The position numbers and the translations under genes were made by a program. Shown piece after piece: positions 1 to 8,010 of a DNA stretch of 64,000 bases. Within the stretch, counting starts at the first letter, position 1. Every line of letters begins with the position of its first letter. This DNA comes from JBBATK01 sp046297095. GTDB lineage: Bacteria > Bacteroidota > Ignavibacteria > Kapaibacteriales > NICIL-2. The stretch spans positions 19,639-83,638 of the forward strand of contig JBKCNS010000051.1 of assembly GCA_046297095.1 (NCBI GenBank), read 5' to 3'. Under the pieces are notes generated by a model. It saw only the letters and a list, made by a program, of their open reading frames with translations, searched no databases and was not told where the DNA came from.

Positions 1-1
1 T

Positions 2-1744
2 CCTGCCACCGGCTTCAATGGCGCGCGCCCGCTGGTTCGCAGTGGTTCAACGCTGTCCTTCCAACTTGCAGGCACCGGCCAAGGTACTACCGCTCAACAA
101 GGTCTTATCTATACCAGTACGGACCAGGGTTCCACGTGGACTCTCGATACTACCGGACTCTCCGCAGTTCCCGGCAGCACCAGCAACCAGATACCCAGCA
201 TCTACGGCATGGACAACGCTGCAAAGAAATACATCGCTACCGGTTCGCCCATTGCGGTGTATTCTACTCCGTGGGCTATAGATACTGCTGAGTTTTATCA
301 ACCCACCGGCACGAGTGCATCATCAATGATCTACACAGATCCCTCGAATTTCACCTACATAGCCGGAGCGGTTTATGGCGGCGGTGGCGGTGGCGGGTTT
401 ACTGTGCGTGACATTATACTGAATCGTCGTGCCGCCGGTGCCACCACTTGGAGTGTAGATACGACAGGCCTGAACAAGCGCCCTGTGTATTCGATGGCGG
501 CAACAGATAAGGCAACGTATGCAGGCACTGGCATTGTCAGTGGAGTGTCCTACATCTACAAGCGTGGTGCAAACGGATGGGAAAGCATTCCCACACCGCC
601 GTCGGCAATTTCCGACACGCGCGCTATGGCAATTGATTCCACAAAGTCGTTGTATGTAGCATACTCGGGCGTGCTTAGCACAAACTCACCGAACCGTGGC
701 GTGTACGCTACAAGCGACGATGGCGCCACATGGGATTATGCCGGCCTGGACAGCGTCCTTGTACGCGGCTTGGTGGCAACCGCCGATGGTGTGTTTGCAT
801 TCACCAATCGTGGTGGCTTTAAGCTTTCGCGTACAGCATTGCGTTCGGCCTCTATCCAGTTCAGCAAAAACATCATAGACTTCGGCATCGTGGATGTGGG
901 CGGTCGTAAGGACACCGTAATTACGGTGTCGAACTCCGGCAACGATACTCTTCGCGTAAGCAACCTCCGCACGAACTCGGCAAACTTTACTGCTTCACCC
1001 ACGCAGTTCACCGTGGCACCGGGCGGCACCGCTCAAGTAACATTGTCGTTCCGTCCTACCGGCGGCGGTAGCGTATCTACAACCATGCGCAGTACTGCAA
1101 ACACAACTCCCGATACGGTATTTATGAGGGGCGAGGGCAAGGCAGCCAATGTTGTAATTGTGCTCGAAAGCAGAAACATCGATCTTGGCATTGTGAATGT
1201 TGGCGATACTCGCGATTCCATCGTATCAATAGCAAATGGCGGAACGGACACGCTTATCGTCAATGGCGTGAACGCATCAGTGCAATCGTTGTCTATCGTA
1301 CCTTCGTCGTTCAAACTAGCGGGCGGCGACAGCACAAAGATTACCATTCGCTACGCACCTACAACCGTAGGAAGTACCATTGGTTATCTGCGCTTCAACT
1401 ACAACGGGCCGTCGGACTCTATTCGTATTCTTGCACGTGCAGACATCGCCTCTGTGGACGATCCTACTCTCGTGAACACCTACGCTCTTCAGTTGCAGCC
1501 GCACCCTGCCACGGCATCGAATGCGCTGCTGAAGTTCCGCATGCCTGTGGACGAAATGATGCGACTTGTGCTCGTGAATTCTCTTGGAGAAGAGATGGGA
1601 GAAGTCTGGTCCGGTATGGTAAGCCAAGGCGATCATGTTATCGATTTGAGCTCGCATATTCAGAACTTATCTGCCGGAACCTACTTCCTGCGCATGACCA
1701 CTGCGCACGGTACATCGGCGATGAAGTTTATGCTTGTCAGATAA
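2..1744 (+). CDS. T9SS-sorted BNR-repeat surface protein (5' end missing)
   Basis: The reading frame is open from the first bases, so the gene starts before the window; the first in-frame ATG (209) is probably internal. The visible part begins with BNR/sortilin-like beta-propeller blades (for example YTSTDQGSTWT near the start and YATSDDGATWD later), followed by two immunoglobulin-like choice-of-anchor D repeats (IDFGIVDVG and IDLGIVNVG, each with DTVITVSN/DSIVSIAN-type strands). The last 80 or so residues form a type IX secretion sorting domain ending LSAGTYFLRM...KFMLVR. It is therefore probably exported by T9SS and held at or released from the cell surface. The true function is unknown. 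A strong hairpin terminator follows the stop codon. Confidence 0.85.
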   Translation, partial: PATGFNGARPLVRSGSTLSFQLAGTGQGTTAQQGLIYTSTDQGSTWTLDTTGLSAVPGSTSNQIPSIYGMDNAAKKYIATGSPIAVYSTPWAIDTAEFYQPTGTSASSMIYTDPSNFTYIAGAVYGGGGGGGFTVRDIILNRRAAGATTWSVDTTGLNKRPVYSMAATDKATYAGTGIVSGVSYIYKRGANGWESIPTPPSAISDTRAMAIDSTKSLYVAYSGVLSTNSPNRGVYATSDDGATWDYAGLDSVLVRGLVATADGVFAFTNRGGFKLSRTALRSASIQFSKNIIDFGIVDVGGRKDTVITVSNSGNDTLRVSNLRTNSANFTASPTQFTVAPGGTAQVTLSFRPTGGGSVSTTMRSTANTTPDTVFMRGEGKAANVVIVLESRNIDLGIVNVGDTRDSIVSIANGGTDTLIVNGVNASVQSLSIVPSSFKLAGGDSTKITIRYAPTTVGSTIGYLRFNYNGPSDSIRILARADIASVDDPTLVNTYALQLQPHPATASNALLKFRMPVDEMMRLVLVNSLGEEMGEVWSGMVSQGDHVIDLSSHIQNLSAGTYFLRMTTAHGTSAMKFMLVR

Positions 1745-1790
1745 TAAGCACGGCGGGGTGTTCGAACACGGACATCCAACCAAAAAAGCA

Positions 1791-1820
1791 AAAGGTGTGC
1801 GAGAGTCGCACACCTTTTTT
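1791..1820. terminator. Bidirectional intrinsic terminator between convergent genes
   Basis: A perfect 12-base stem (1791-1802 with 1806-1817) closes a 3-base loop. It is followed by a T run on the plus strand and preceded by an A-rich run, so it can stop both the plus-strand surface protein gene and the minus-strand aminotransferase gene. Confidence 0.85.
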
Positions 1821-1879
1821 GTTTGTGATAGTCTGTAGTGATCTGCCTGCAATAAGCAGAAAGCATCATGCATTAGGCA

Positions 1880-3067
1880 TTATCCTGCATGCAAGGATTC
1901 AACACACTCGCGTAAGCGCGCTACACCGCGATGAATATCGGTGTCTGCGGCAGCAAACGAGATACGCAAGAACCCGGGAGCACCAAAGGCCTCGCCCGGA
2001 ACAGTGGCGCAGAAGTGTTGCTCAAGTAAACGCTCGGCAAAAGCGTGTGCGGTGGGTACCTGCTCGGTAAGGATATCGCGAAGATCGATCCACAAATAAA
2101 AAGCACCGTCGGGCTGCAAGATGCGGATGCCCCCGATTGCATCCACAAGTCCACAAACCAATTCCCGACGGCGCCCAAATTCCACTCTCATACGTTCCAC
2201 ATCGCTGTCCGCGTGGAGCAGCGCTGCCAGCGCAGCGCGCTGAGCAATAGAGTTTACGTTCGATGTGTCCTGACTTTGAACCTTTGCGGCTTGAGCAAAC
2301 AGCTCGGCCGGTGCGTTCATAAATCCTACTCTCCAACCCGTCATTGCATATGCCTTGGAACAACCGTTCACAGTAACAACACGATGTGCTATGGAAGCAA
2401 AGGAACCCGGGCTTACATGGGGCACGATGTTGTAGTGAATCTTCTCGTAGATCTCGTCGCTGATGATAAAACAATCATGCGACTCAAGTACGCTGACCAG
2501 GCCTTGCCATTCCTCTGCGGTATACATCATACCGGTTGGATTGCACGGCGAGTTCAAAATGATGCATTTTGTCTTTGCTGTTAACGCATCACGTATCTGC
2601 TCCGGCTGAACTTTGAAACGCGACTCCGGAGTTGTGTGCACCACTACCGCAGTGGCTCCCGCAATGGAGATCATGGCAGGATAGCTTACCCAATAGGGCG
2701 CAACAACAATTACCTCATCACCCGGATTACACATCGCCGAAAGTGCATTCATGATGCTATGCTTGGCTCCGGTAGAGATAAGCACAGTGGAAGCATCTGC
2801 ACCAATGATCCCGTTTTCACGGCGGAACTTGGCTGCTACCGCTTCACGCAATTCAGGAATACCGTTCGAGTCGGTGTAATGACTGAAGTCGCTTTCAATA
2901 GCCTCGATTGCTGCATGCTTAGCGCAGGACGGCGTGGGAAAATCCGGCTCTCCCGTAGCCAACGAAACAACATCCTCCCCTCGTTGTTTCAATTTCTTCG
3001 CACGCGCAGCAATAGCCAGAGTCTGAGACTCTGTGGCAGCAATGATACGTCGTGAAAGACTCTGCAT
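1880..3067 (-). CDS. aspC: Pyridoxal-phosphate aminotransferase, aspartate aminotransferase type (class I)
   Basis: Transfers amino groups between aspartate or a related amino acid and 2-oxoglutarate in the cytoplasm, using pyridoxal phosphate. From the chosen start (395 residues, normal for subgroup Ib) one sees SLATGEPDF near residue 35, the NSPCNPTG loop at about 172-179, SDEIYEK near 203, and the Schiff-base lysine in SKAYAMTGWRVG (K238). A longer reading frame runs to 3136, but the family begins at MQSLSRRI, so 3067 is preferred. The sequence cannot separate aspartate from aromatic or prephenate specificity. It is convergent with the surface protein gene and follows the M1 peptidase gene on the same strand. 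Confidence 0.9.
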   Translation of the reverse strand: MQSLSRRIIAATESQTLAIAARAKKLKQRGEDVVSLATGEPDFPTPSCAKHAAIEAIESDFSHYTDSNGIPELREAVAAKFRRENGIIGADASTVLISTGAKHSIMNALSAMCNPGDEVIVVAPYWVSYPAMISIAGATAVVVHTTPESRFKVQPEQIRDALTAKTKCIILNSPCNPTGMMYTAEEWQGLVSVLESHDCFIISDEIYEKIHYNIVPHVSPGSFASIAHRVVTVNGCSKAYAMTGWRVGFMNAPAELFAQAAKVQSQDTSNVNSIAQRAALAALLHADSDVERMRVEFGRRRELVCGLVDAIGGIRILQPDGAFYLWIDLRDILTEQVPTAHAFAERLLEQHFCATVPGEAFGAPGFLRISFAAADTDIHRGVARLRECVESLHAG

Positions 3068-3111
3068 GATGAACGTTTTTATGATCGGTTGATCGTATGA
3101 CTTCTGCAACT

Positions 3112-3131
3112 GCATTGCAAGCATGCAATGC
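3112..3131. repeat. Inverted repeat between aminotransferase and M1 peptidase genes
   Basis: GCATTGC at 3112-3118 pairs with GCAATGC at 3125-3131 around a 6-base loop. The neighbouring GCATGC copies allow alternative pairing. It lies just after the M1 peptidase stop and before the aminotransferase start on the minus strand. It lacks a T run, so it may be a weak terminator or processing site. Confidence 0.4.
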
Positions 3132-3178
3132 TGCATGCTGTTGCGTTTACATCAATCATACATTTCGTTCGGAACAAT

Positions 3179-5338
3179 TTAGTGCGCAACGATGAACGTA
3201 GAGAAGAAGATTTTTTCCCCAACGCGAAGTCGTGCCGTGTACACGCCCGATGCCATCGATTGAACCGATAGCGGCATGGTATACGTTCCGGCGTCGGTAG
3301 TGCCCTGCACCGGTGCACTCACACATCTTCCCTGTTCATCCCAAATGTCCACGGCAACACGCGCGCTTTGATCTACCGTATAGCGCACACTCACAGTTTC
3401 GCTTCCCGTGGCAGGCTGCGGAAACACGGATATCGCAGGTGCATCACTTGTGCTTGCAGAGCTGTTGTTGTCCTGCACCGAAACAATAATGCTTCCTTGC
3501 GGCTTGATGCACAACAAGGTCTGATCTTCATCGATAATCATTGTGTCGGGAAGAAACGGTACGCGCACGGTAACCGTTTGCTCCAATGAATCATTGAGCA
3601 AAAGATAGTCGAAGGTATCACTTGAGTATCGTGCATGGAATCGAAGCGGCACCGGCATTACAAACACCGGCGGAGCCGCACTCGTGGGACCGGATTTCTG
3701 ATTGAAGCGCAGTACTACGTCTGCCTCGTCGCCAACACGCGTTACCGATTGTACGGTGGCCGTGTAGTAGGGATGGCCGGGGCTGTAAATCCACTGATCA
3801 AAAAATTGACGAAACGATACCTTCGGATTCGGTACAAGCTCTTCCCACAACGCAACAAAGTCTTCAGTCTCTACAGACTGATATGCGAAACGTCGCATGT
3901 ACTCTTTCATCACAGAAAAGTATGTGCTGTCTCCCACCAACGAACGCAGCATGGAATACACCCAACCGCCCTTCACATAGGTGGTGCCGTAATTGAAAAG
4001 ATTGCTCAACTGCACACTATAAATTCCCGGTTGCGCTGCGCCTTCATCATTACCGAAATACGATCTGTCACGGCGCTGAGCAAAGTCGGCGCGTGCAGCC
4101 TTTATTCCTCGCTCCTTCTCTATCCACAAAAACTCACCGTAGGTAGCGCCACCTTCGTTCAGCCATATATCGCTCCACGTGGCGCATGTAACCTTATCTC
4201 CGGTCCACTGGTGCATCAGCTCGTGTGCAACCACACCTTCCCAGCGATCTGTAAGAGCGCGGCGATTATACGTGGAGTTCGTTTGATGCTCCATTGCTCC
4301 GCTGAAGTACGGAAAGAGAATAGTTTGAGCATAGGTATCGAAGGGATACTCTCCGTATAAACCGGAGAAACTCTCGAGCATGCGTACGGTGATCTCCTGC
4401 ATCCAAACTAAATTCTCCGTAAAGCGCGCAGCATCCGTCACCCAAAGATATATGGGCGAGGAAACCACTTGCGTGCTGTCTGTAACACGTCGATACGGCT
4501 TGCCATCGTAACGTGCCCACTTGGACGCGCACACCACCATCAGGTAGGTTGGGATAGGAGTTTTGTCTTTCCACTGATAGAGTTCACCATTGGGTACATT
4601 GTCGTATCGCACCAGGAGTCCATTAGAGCTAACGTTGTAACCAATCGGAACGATCACTGTAATCGATGAAATCGCTTTGTCATACGGGCGATCATTGCAT
4701 GGCATCCACGCACGTGCACCATTGGGCTGGCTCATTGTGTACGCAATATTGGCAAACACGGTATCCGGAGGAGTTCTGTTTCCAAAAGCACCGGCAGGAA
4801 CAGCTACAAAACCATTATAGTCGCCGGGGTTCGACGTACTGACATTGGTATAATGAACTGCAAGTGTAAGCGTATCACCCACACCCCGCGTGCCAACGGC
4901 AATATCTACCGTGCCGTTTGTTTGCTTGTAGTCTTTTCCCGCAAGAACGCCGTTCACAAAGGCCGAGTCAATACGCAGATCGCGCACATCCAAGGTGATA
5001 GCCGTTGTATTCGCAGAGTCTATTCTCACTCGAATAGTATTAACTCCTGTATATGCACGCGATCCTGCTCCCGTCCGGGTAAGAGGCGTGCGCCAGTCCA
5101 TGAGCAAATCGTACGTCAGCACATCATACGGACGGCGCACAATAGCAGATGGTCGCCGTGACTGCAGAGACGGCCACGCGCCACGAGCACGGGCTTGATG
5201 CTCATGCATGGCATGCTCATCCGTTGGAGAGAGCTTTCCTTCGCCCTGCAAAAGAACATCGGGAATGGTTTGCGCTCCGGCATGCACAGCGCCAAGTATC
5301 AAAACAATCAGAAGAACAGCTTTCATGATCAATCGCAT
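3179..5338 (-). CDS. Secreted M1-family zinc aminopeptidase with T9SS sorting domain
   Basis: Predicted exported metallopeptidase that removes N-terminal residues from peptides. It has a signal peptide (MKAVLLIVLILGAVHAGAQ), a beta-rich N-terminal domain, the substrate-binding GAMEH at 347-351 (GAMEN in most members), and zinc-binding HELMH at 372-376 with the third ligand E395 in WLNEGGATYGE. The last 80 or so residues are a T9SS sorting domain (SVFPQPATGSE... ASGVYTARLRV). Two ATG codons lie four codons apart (5338 and 5326), and neither has a strong ribosome binding site. The order of domains argues for a surface or extracellular role in peptide feeding. Family assignment is firm; the natural substrate is unknown. 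Confidence 0.92.
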   Translation of the reverse strand: MRLIMKAVLLIVLILGAVHAGAQTIPDVLLQGEGKLSPTDEHAMHEHQARARGAWPSLQSRRPSAIVRRPYDVLTYDLLMDWRTPLTRTGAGSRAYTGVNTIRVRIDSANTTAITLDVRDLRIDSAFVNGVLAGKDYKQTNGTVDIAVGTRGVGDTLTLAVHYTNVSTSNPGDYNGFVAVPAGAFGNRTPPDTVFANIAYTMSQPNGARAWMPCNDRPYDKAISSITVIVPIGYNVSSNGLLVRYDNVPNGELYQWKDKTPIPTYLMVVCASKWARYDGKPYRRVTDSTQVVSSPIYLWVTDAARFTENLVWMQEITVRMLESFSGLYGEYPFDTYAQTILFPYFSGAMEHQTNSTYNRRALTDRWEGVVAHELMHQWTGDKVTCATWSDIWLNEGGATYGEFLWIEKERGIKAARADFAQRRDRSYFGNDEGAAQPGIYSVQLSNLFNYGTTYVKGGWVYSMLRSLVGDSTYFSVMKEYMRRFAYQSVETEDFVALWEELVPNPKVSFRQFFDQWIYSPGHPYYTATVQSVTRVGDEADVVLRFNQKSGPTSAAPPVFVMPVPLRFHARYSSDTFDYLLLNDSLEQTVTVRVPFLPDTMIIDEDQTLLCIKPQGSIIVSVQDNNSSASTSDAPAISVFPQPATGSETVSVRYTVDQSARVAVDIWDEQGRCVSAPVQGTTDAGTYTMPLSVQSMASGVYTARLRVGEKIFFSTFIVAH

Positions 5339-5426
5339 CTCAATCGCGTCTATTAGGTATCAAAAATATTTCTTGAAACATACCGATCAGCGCTTACAAA
5401 CGCAGGCCGTACACACTGTACAACAG

Positions 5427-5834
5427 CTATTCGGCAGCCGAAGCTTTCTTGTAAAACATAGCGCCTCGGATGGCAAAAATCAACGACAGTACACCTGTTT
5501 CCGTTTGCAGCAAATCTTCCAACGACGGCCTCATGCCTTGAGCATACACCTGAATGGAATGAATAGCTGCAGGCAGTTCAATGAGTACAGCAAGTGTGGT
5601 AACTGCAAGGGCAGCTTGAAGTGCCTTATGCTTGAGTTTGTCCGACACACTCATCACAGCAAATGCAAAGAGCACCAATCCGCATACCAGCGGATGCAGA
5701 AACACCCAGCTGTGCACGGTGGGTGCAATCTTTTCCATTAGAGGAAGATTCAGCGAAGCAACCTTTGTGGAAGAAAATCCGTAGCCGCCCAGGATAAGGA
5801 ACACAAAGCTGAGAATCATGGAGAATGCTGTCAT
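5427..5834 (-). CDS. Small multi-pass membrane protein, function unknown
   Basis: 135 residues with about four hydrophobic segments (roughly 5-25, 42-62, 70-92 and 110-128), so an integral inner-membrane protein. I recognise no domain; the four-helix layout resembles DoxX-like or other small membrane proteins, but no signature residue supports a name. It begins 30 bases from the -35-like TTG of the divergent lipoprotein gene, so the two share a control region. Confidence 0.6.
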   Translation of the reverse strand: MTAFSMILSFVFLILGGYGFSSTKVASLNLPLMEKIAPTVHSWVFLHPLVCGLVLFAFAVMSVSDKLKHKALQAALAVTTLAVLIELPAAIHSIQVYAQGMRPSLEDLLQTETGVLSLIFAIRGAMFYKKASAAE

Positions 5835-5863
5835 AGGCGATCAATGGTGAGACGGGAAGCACG

Positions 5864-5894
5864 TTGCCGTTCAAATATAGTTATTGTAAATTTG
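5864..5894 (+). promoter_or_regulatory. Bacteroidota-type promoter of the lipoprotein gene
   Basis: TTG at 5864-5866 and TAAATTTG at 5887-5894, separated by 20 bases, match the TTG/TAnnTTTG elements known for the primary sigma factor of Bacteroidota. Transcription would start near 5900, about 45 bases before the lipoprotein ATG at 5944. Confidence 0.6.
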
Positions 5895-5943
5895 ACCTGC
5901 CGTTCACCCGGCACCCAAGGGTTTCACCATCTACTCTACCACC

Positions 5944-6438
5944 ATGAGATTTCTTTCTTTGCTTTTGGTCAGCACCCTCCTGCTGGGGTTTTCTTCGTGC
6001 ACTAATACAACAGAGTATCAGGCAGATCAACTCACCGTCAGCGAGGTTTCGGGTCAGCCGGGATTCGCGTGGTTCTCTCAGGAAGTTGGTCGTTATACTC
6101 CCAATGCCGCCGATGTTGCCGCTATTCGCTCTGCCTATGCAGCCGCGCCGTTTACCACCTATATGTACGTAAACCAAGCTTGTACCTGCAGCGGCACGCT
6201 ATTGCATTTTCCCAGATTATACAGCACTCTTAAGGCTGCCGGAGTGCCGGATTCGTCGATGGTTGTGTTCAACATGCTGAATGCCGCAACACCGCATCCG
6301 TACGCAGACAAATACCCGGTTCGCGTTTTGCCTACATTCTATTTTGTTCGTGGCGCGTCCAACGATTTTCGGCGAGTTGAGCCCCCCACCGACACTCTTA
6401 CACGCATCGACTCGTTAGTAGCTTTCACATTGAAGTAG
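5944..6438 (+). CDS. Thioredoxin-fold lipoprotein with CxC motif
   Basis: 164 residues with a lipoprotein signal (MRFLSLLLVSTLLLGFSSC; cleavage before the cysteine at about 19), so probably anchored in a membrane facing the periplasm. The mature part carries an ACTCSG motif where thioredoxins have CxxC, then VLPTFYFVRG, which matches the cis-proline strand of the thioredoxin fold. This suggests a redox or copper/thiol-handling protein, though with a CxC site the activity cannot be assumed. It has its own Bacteroidota-type promoter and precedes the EVE-domain gene by 31 bases, so the two may form an operon. Confidence 0.65.
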   Translation: MRFLSLLLVSTLLLGFSSCTNTTEYQADQLTVSEVSGQPGFAWFSQEVGRYTPNAADVAAIRSAYAAAPFTTYMYVNQACTCSGTLLHFPRLYSTLKAAGVPDSSMVVFNMLNAATPHPYADKYPVRVLPTFYFVRGASNDFRRVEPPTDTLTRIDSLVAFTLK

Positions 6439-6469
6439 ATCATACCGTCGTTCATTCAACGAAACGTCT

Positions 6470-6877
6470 ATGGCATACTGGCTTATAAAATCCGATCCCG
6501 AGGAATACTCGTTTCACGATCTGCGTAAGGACAAAAAGACATCGTGGACCGGTGTGAGGAATTTCGCTGCGCGTAATAATCTTCGCGCCATGAGCAAGGG
6601 CGACGAGCTGCTTGTGTATCACAGCAATTCAGACAAAGCCGTTGTGGGTACCTGCACGGTAGCAAAGACCGCCTACCCCGATCCCACTGCCACGGACGGA
6701 GATTGGTCTGCTATAGATATCCGTGCGGGAGAGCTGCTTGCCAAGCCGGTAACGCTTGCAGATATGAAGAAAACTCCTGCTTTGGCGAACATCGGACTCA
6801 TTACCATTGGCCGGCTATCCGTGATGCCCCTCACGGACAATGAATATGCTACCATCATGGCTATGGCAAAAAAATAA
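6470..6877 (+). CDS. EVE-domain protein
   Basis: 135 residues, the normal size for a stand-alone EVE domain (PUA-like fold). It opens with the family hallmark MAYWLIKSDPEEYSFHDL and continues with WTGVRNFAARNNLR and the KGDELLVYHS strand. EVE domains bind modified bases in DNA or RNA and are relatives of human thymocyte nuclear protein 1; this protein is probably cytoplasmic. There is no fused effector domain here, so it is likely a housekeeping reader of modified nucleic acid and not a restriction component. Confidence 0.88.
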   Translation: MAYWLIKSDPEEYSFHDLRKDKKTSWTGVRNFAARNNLRAMSKGDELLVYHSNSDKAVVGTCTVAKTAYPDPTATDGDWSAIDIRAGELLAKPVTLADMKKTPALANIGLITIGRLSVMPLTDNEYATIMAMAKK

Positions 6878-6903
6878 GCCCACCCTGAAAACAAGGCGGG
6901 CTT
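6869..6903 (-). terminator. Intrinsic terminator of the DUF4234-DUF2752 operon
   Basis: AAGCCCACC at 6876-6884 pairs with GGCGGGCTT at 6895-6903 with one mismatch. Read on the minus strand, the stem is followed by a run of T formed by the A tract at 6868-6874. It overlaps the stop codon of the convergent EVE gene. Confidence 0.7.
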
Positions 6904-6927
6904 ACAAACAAAGTACGCGAGCGCTTT

Positions 6928-7296
6928 CTAAAGCGCGTTACGCATCACCATATACACAAGCACTACGACGAGCGCTGTCATCTCCACACCGCGCGGCAGC
7001 TGTACCGGAGCCGGTGAAGTACCATGCCACCAAGCGTATACAGTTCGCCAGCAAACCAAGAGAACCAAAGGCAGAACCACAAAACTGAGCACATTAAAAT
7101 GCAATGCTTGCTCTATGTGCCCGTGCAGGAGTTCGTGAGCAGCGCGAGTCATGCCGCAGCCTGCACATTGTAGACCGGTAATGGTATGCACAGGGCACAG
7201 CCATAGCGTATGCGCCGACGGATCCACTGTATACAGCAATGCCGTCAGTGCGCACAATGCGCCACCAACGAGTATTGATCGGTTGCGAAGAGTCAT
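6928..7296 (-). CDS. DUF2752 membrane protein
   Basis: 122 residues with three hydrophobic segments. It carries the DUF2752 signature: a CPVH motif, then CAGCGMTRAAHELLHG, with two cysteines and an arginine in a membrane-edge loop. The biochemical function of the family is unknown. Its start overlaps the stop of the preceding DUF4234 gene by one base (TAATG), which implies translational coupling. The pairing of these two families is common in this group of bacteria and suggests a shared membrane role. Confidence 0.82.
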   Translation of the reverse strand: MTLRNRSILVGGALCALTALLYTVDPSAHTLWLCPVHTITGLQCAGCGMTRAAHELLHGHIEQALHFNVLSFVVLPLVLLVCWRTVYAWWHGTSPAPVQLPRGVEMTALVVVLVYMVMRNAL

Positions 7297-7721
7297 TATC
7301 CCTGAGGCGCTTGCTGCTCTGCGTATTGCTCGGGCGCCGGATAGCGCTCGTACCAGCTGTTGATCTCCGATTGCTCAATGCAATGAGCAACAATGCTCAG
7401 GCCGGTAATGGAGAGAATAACAAACAGAAGCGGATAATTTGTTTCCACTTCAAAACCGTTTCTGCGCTGCACTTCGTTCAAACTACGAGCCACGATATAC
7501 TCTGTATAAATAAAGTATATGCCACAGGTAACAATTCCAATGCCCAACCATTTCCAAAACGAGAATTGATAGCGGCCAAGCCATGCGTTGTAAATTTCGA
7601 AGCGGCGGTTCTGCCATATAAAACCGTAAATGCCGCAGGTAATAATGGAGAGTATGATGGCCCGCACTATGCCCGTCACGGCTAGCTCTTTGGGATAAGG
7701 AAAGGAATACGGATTGCTCAT
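7296..7721 (-). CDS. DUF4234 membrane protein
   Basis: 141 residues with about three membrane segments. The motif ITCGIYGFIWQNRRF is repeated in variant form as IVTCGIYFIYTEYIVAR, typical of DUF4234, whose function is unknown. The ATG at 7721 is preceded by a good ribosome binding site (CAGGAG at 7-8 bases). It is the first gene of a two-gene operon with the DUF2752 gene. The 290 bases before it hold no other gene and contain an AT-rich stretch (7850-7970) likely to include the promoter, plus a CTGCAG inverted repeat near 7830-7850. Confidence 0.8.
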   Translation of the reverse strand: MSNPYSFPYPKELAVTGIVRAIILSIITCGIYGFIWQNRRFEIYNAWLGRYQFSFWKWLGIGIVTCGIYFIYTEYIVARSLNEVQRRNGFEVETNYPLLFVILSITGLSIVAHCIEQSEINSWYERYPAPEQYAEQQAPQG

Positions 7722-7979
7722 GAAGAACTCCTGGAGATGTGGAAGAATGGTTGACGGCTTACTCGACGTTTCGATAGGTAAAGTTGCAGACGCAGAATTA
7801 ATGCGACGTAGAAGTAGGTACGCTGCAGTGTCGTAGCTGCAGTAAAATAATCATACTGTTAAAATATCACCAAGCTGAGCTCTTTCTTCGCAAAACAATT
7901 GACATCGTTTTCACTCTCATAATTACTCAATTGCGGGCACAATATTGGCAATTAGTTATTATCGACCACGGAATTTTCA

Positions 7980-7989
7980 CCCCCCCCCC
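7980..7989. repeat. Ten-base C homopolymer
   Basis: Ten consecutive C residues lie 21 bases beyond the ftsI stop codon (G10 in the sense of that transcript) and 260 bases before the DUF4234 start. Long C/G tracts are prone to slippage, but this one is outside any reading frame I accept. Confidence 0.8.
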
Positions 7990-8010
7990 ATCCATTCCCT
8001 ACCCCCACTG

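Noticed and set aside
3635..4360. 241-residue plus-strand frame antisense to the M1 peptidase gene
   Set aside because: It lies fully inside a well-supported gene in another frame, with no family motif and a cysteine/arginine-rich composition typical of shadow frames.
6470..6877. EVE-domain gene as part of a defence island
   Set aside because: The domain is unfused and its neighbours are ordinary membrane and redox proteins; no nuclease, methylase or other defence gene is adjacent.
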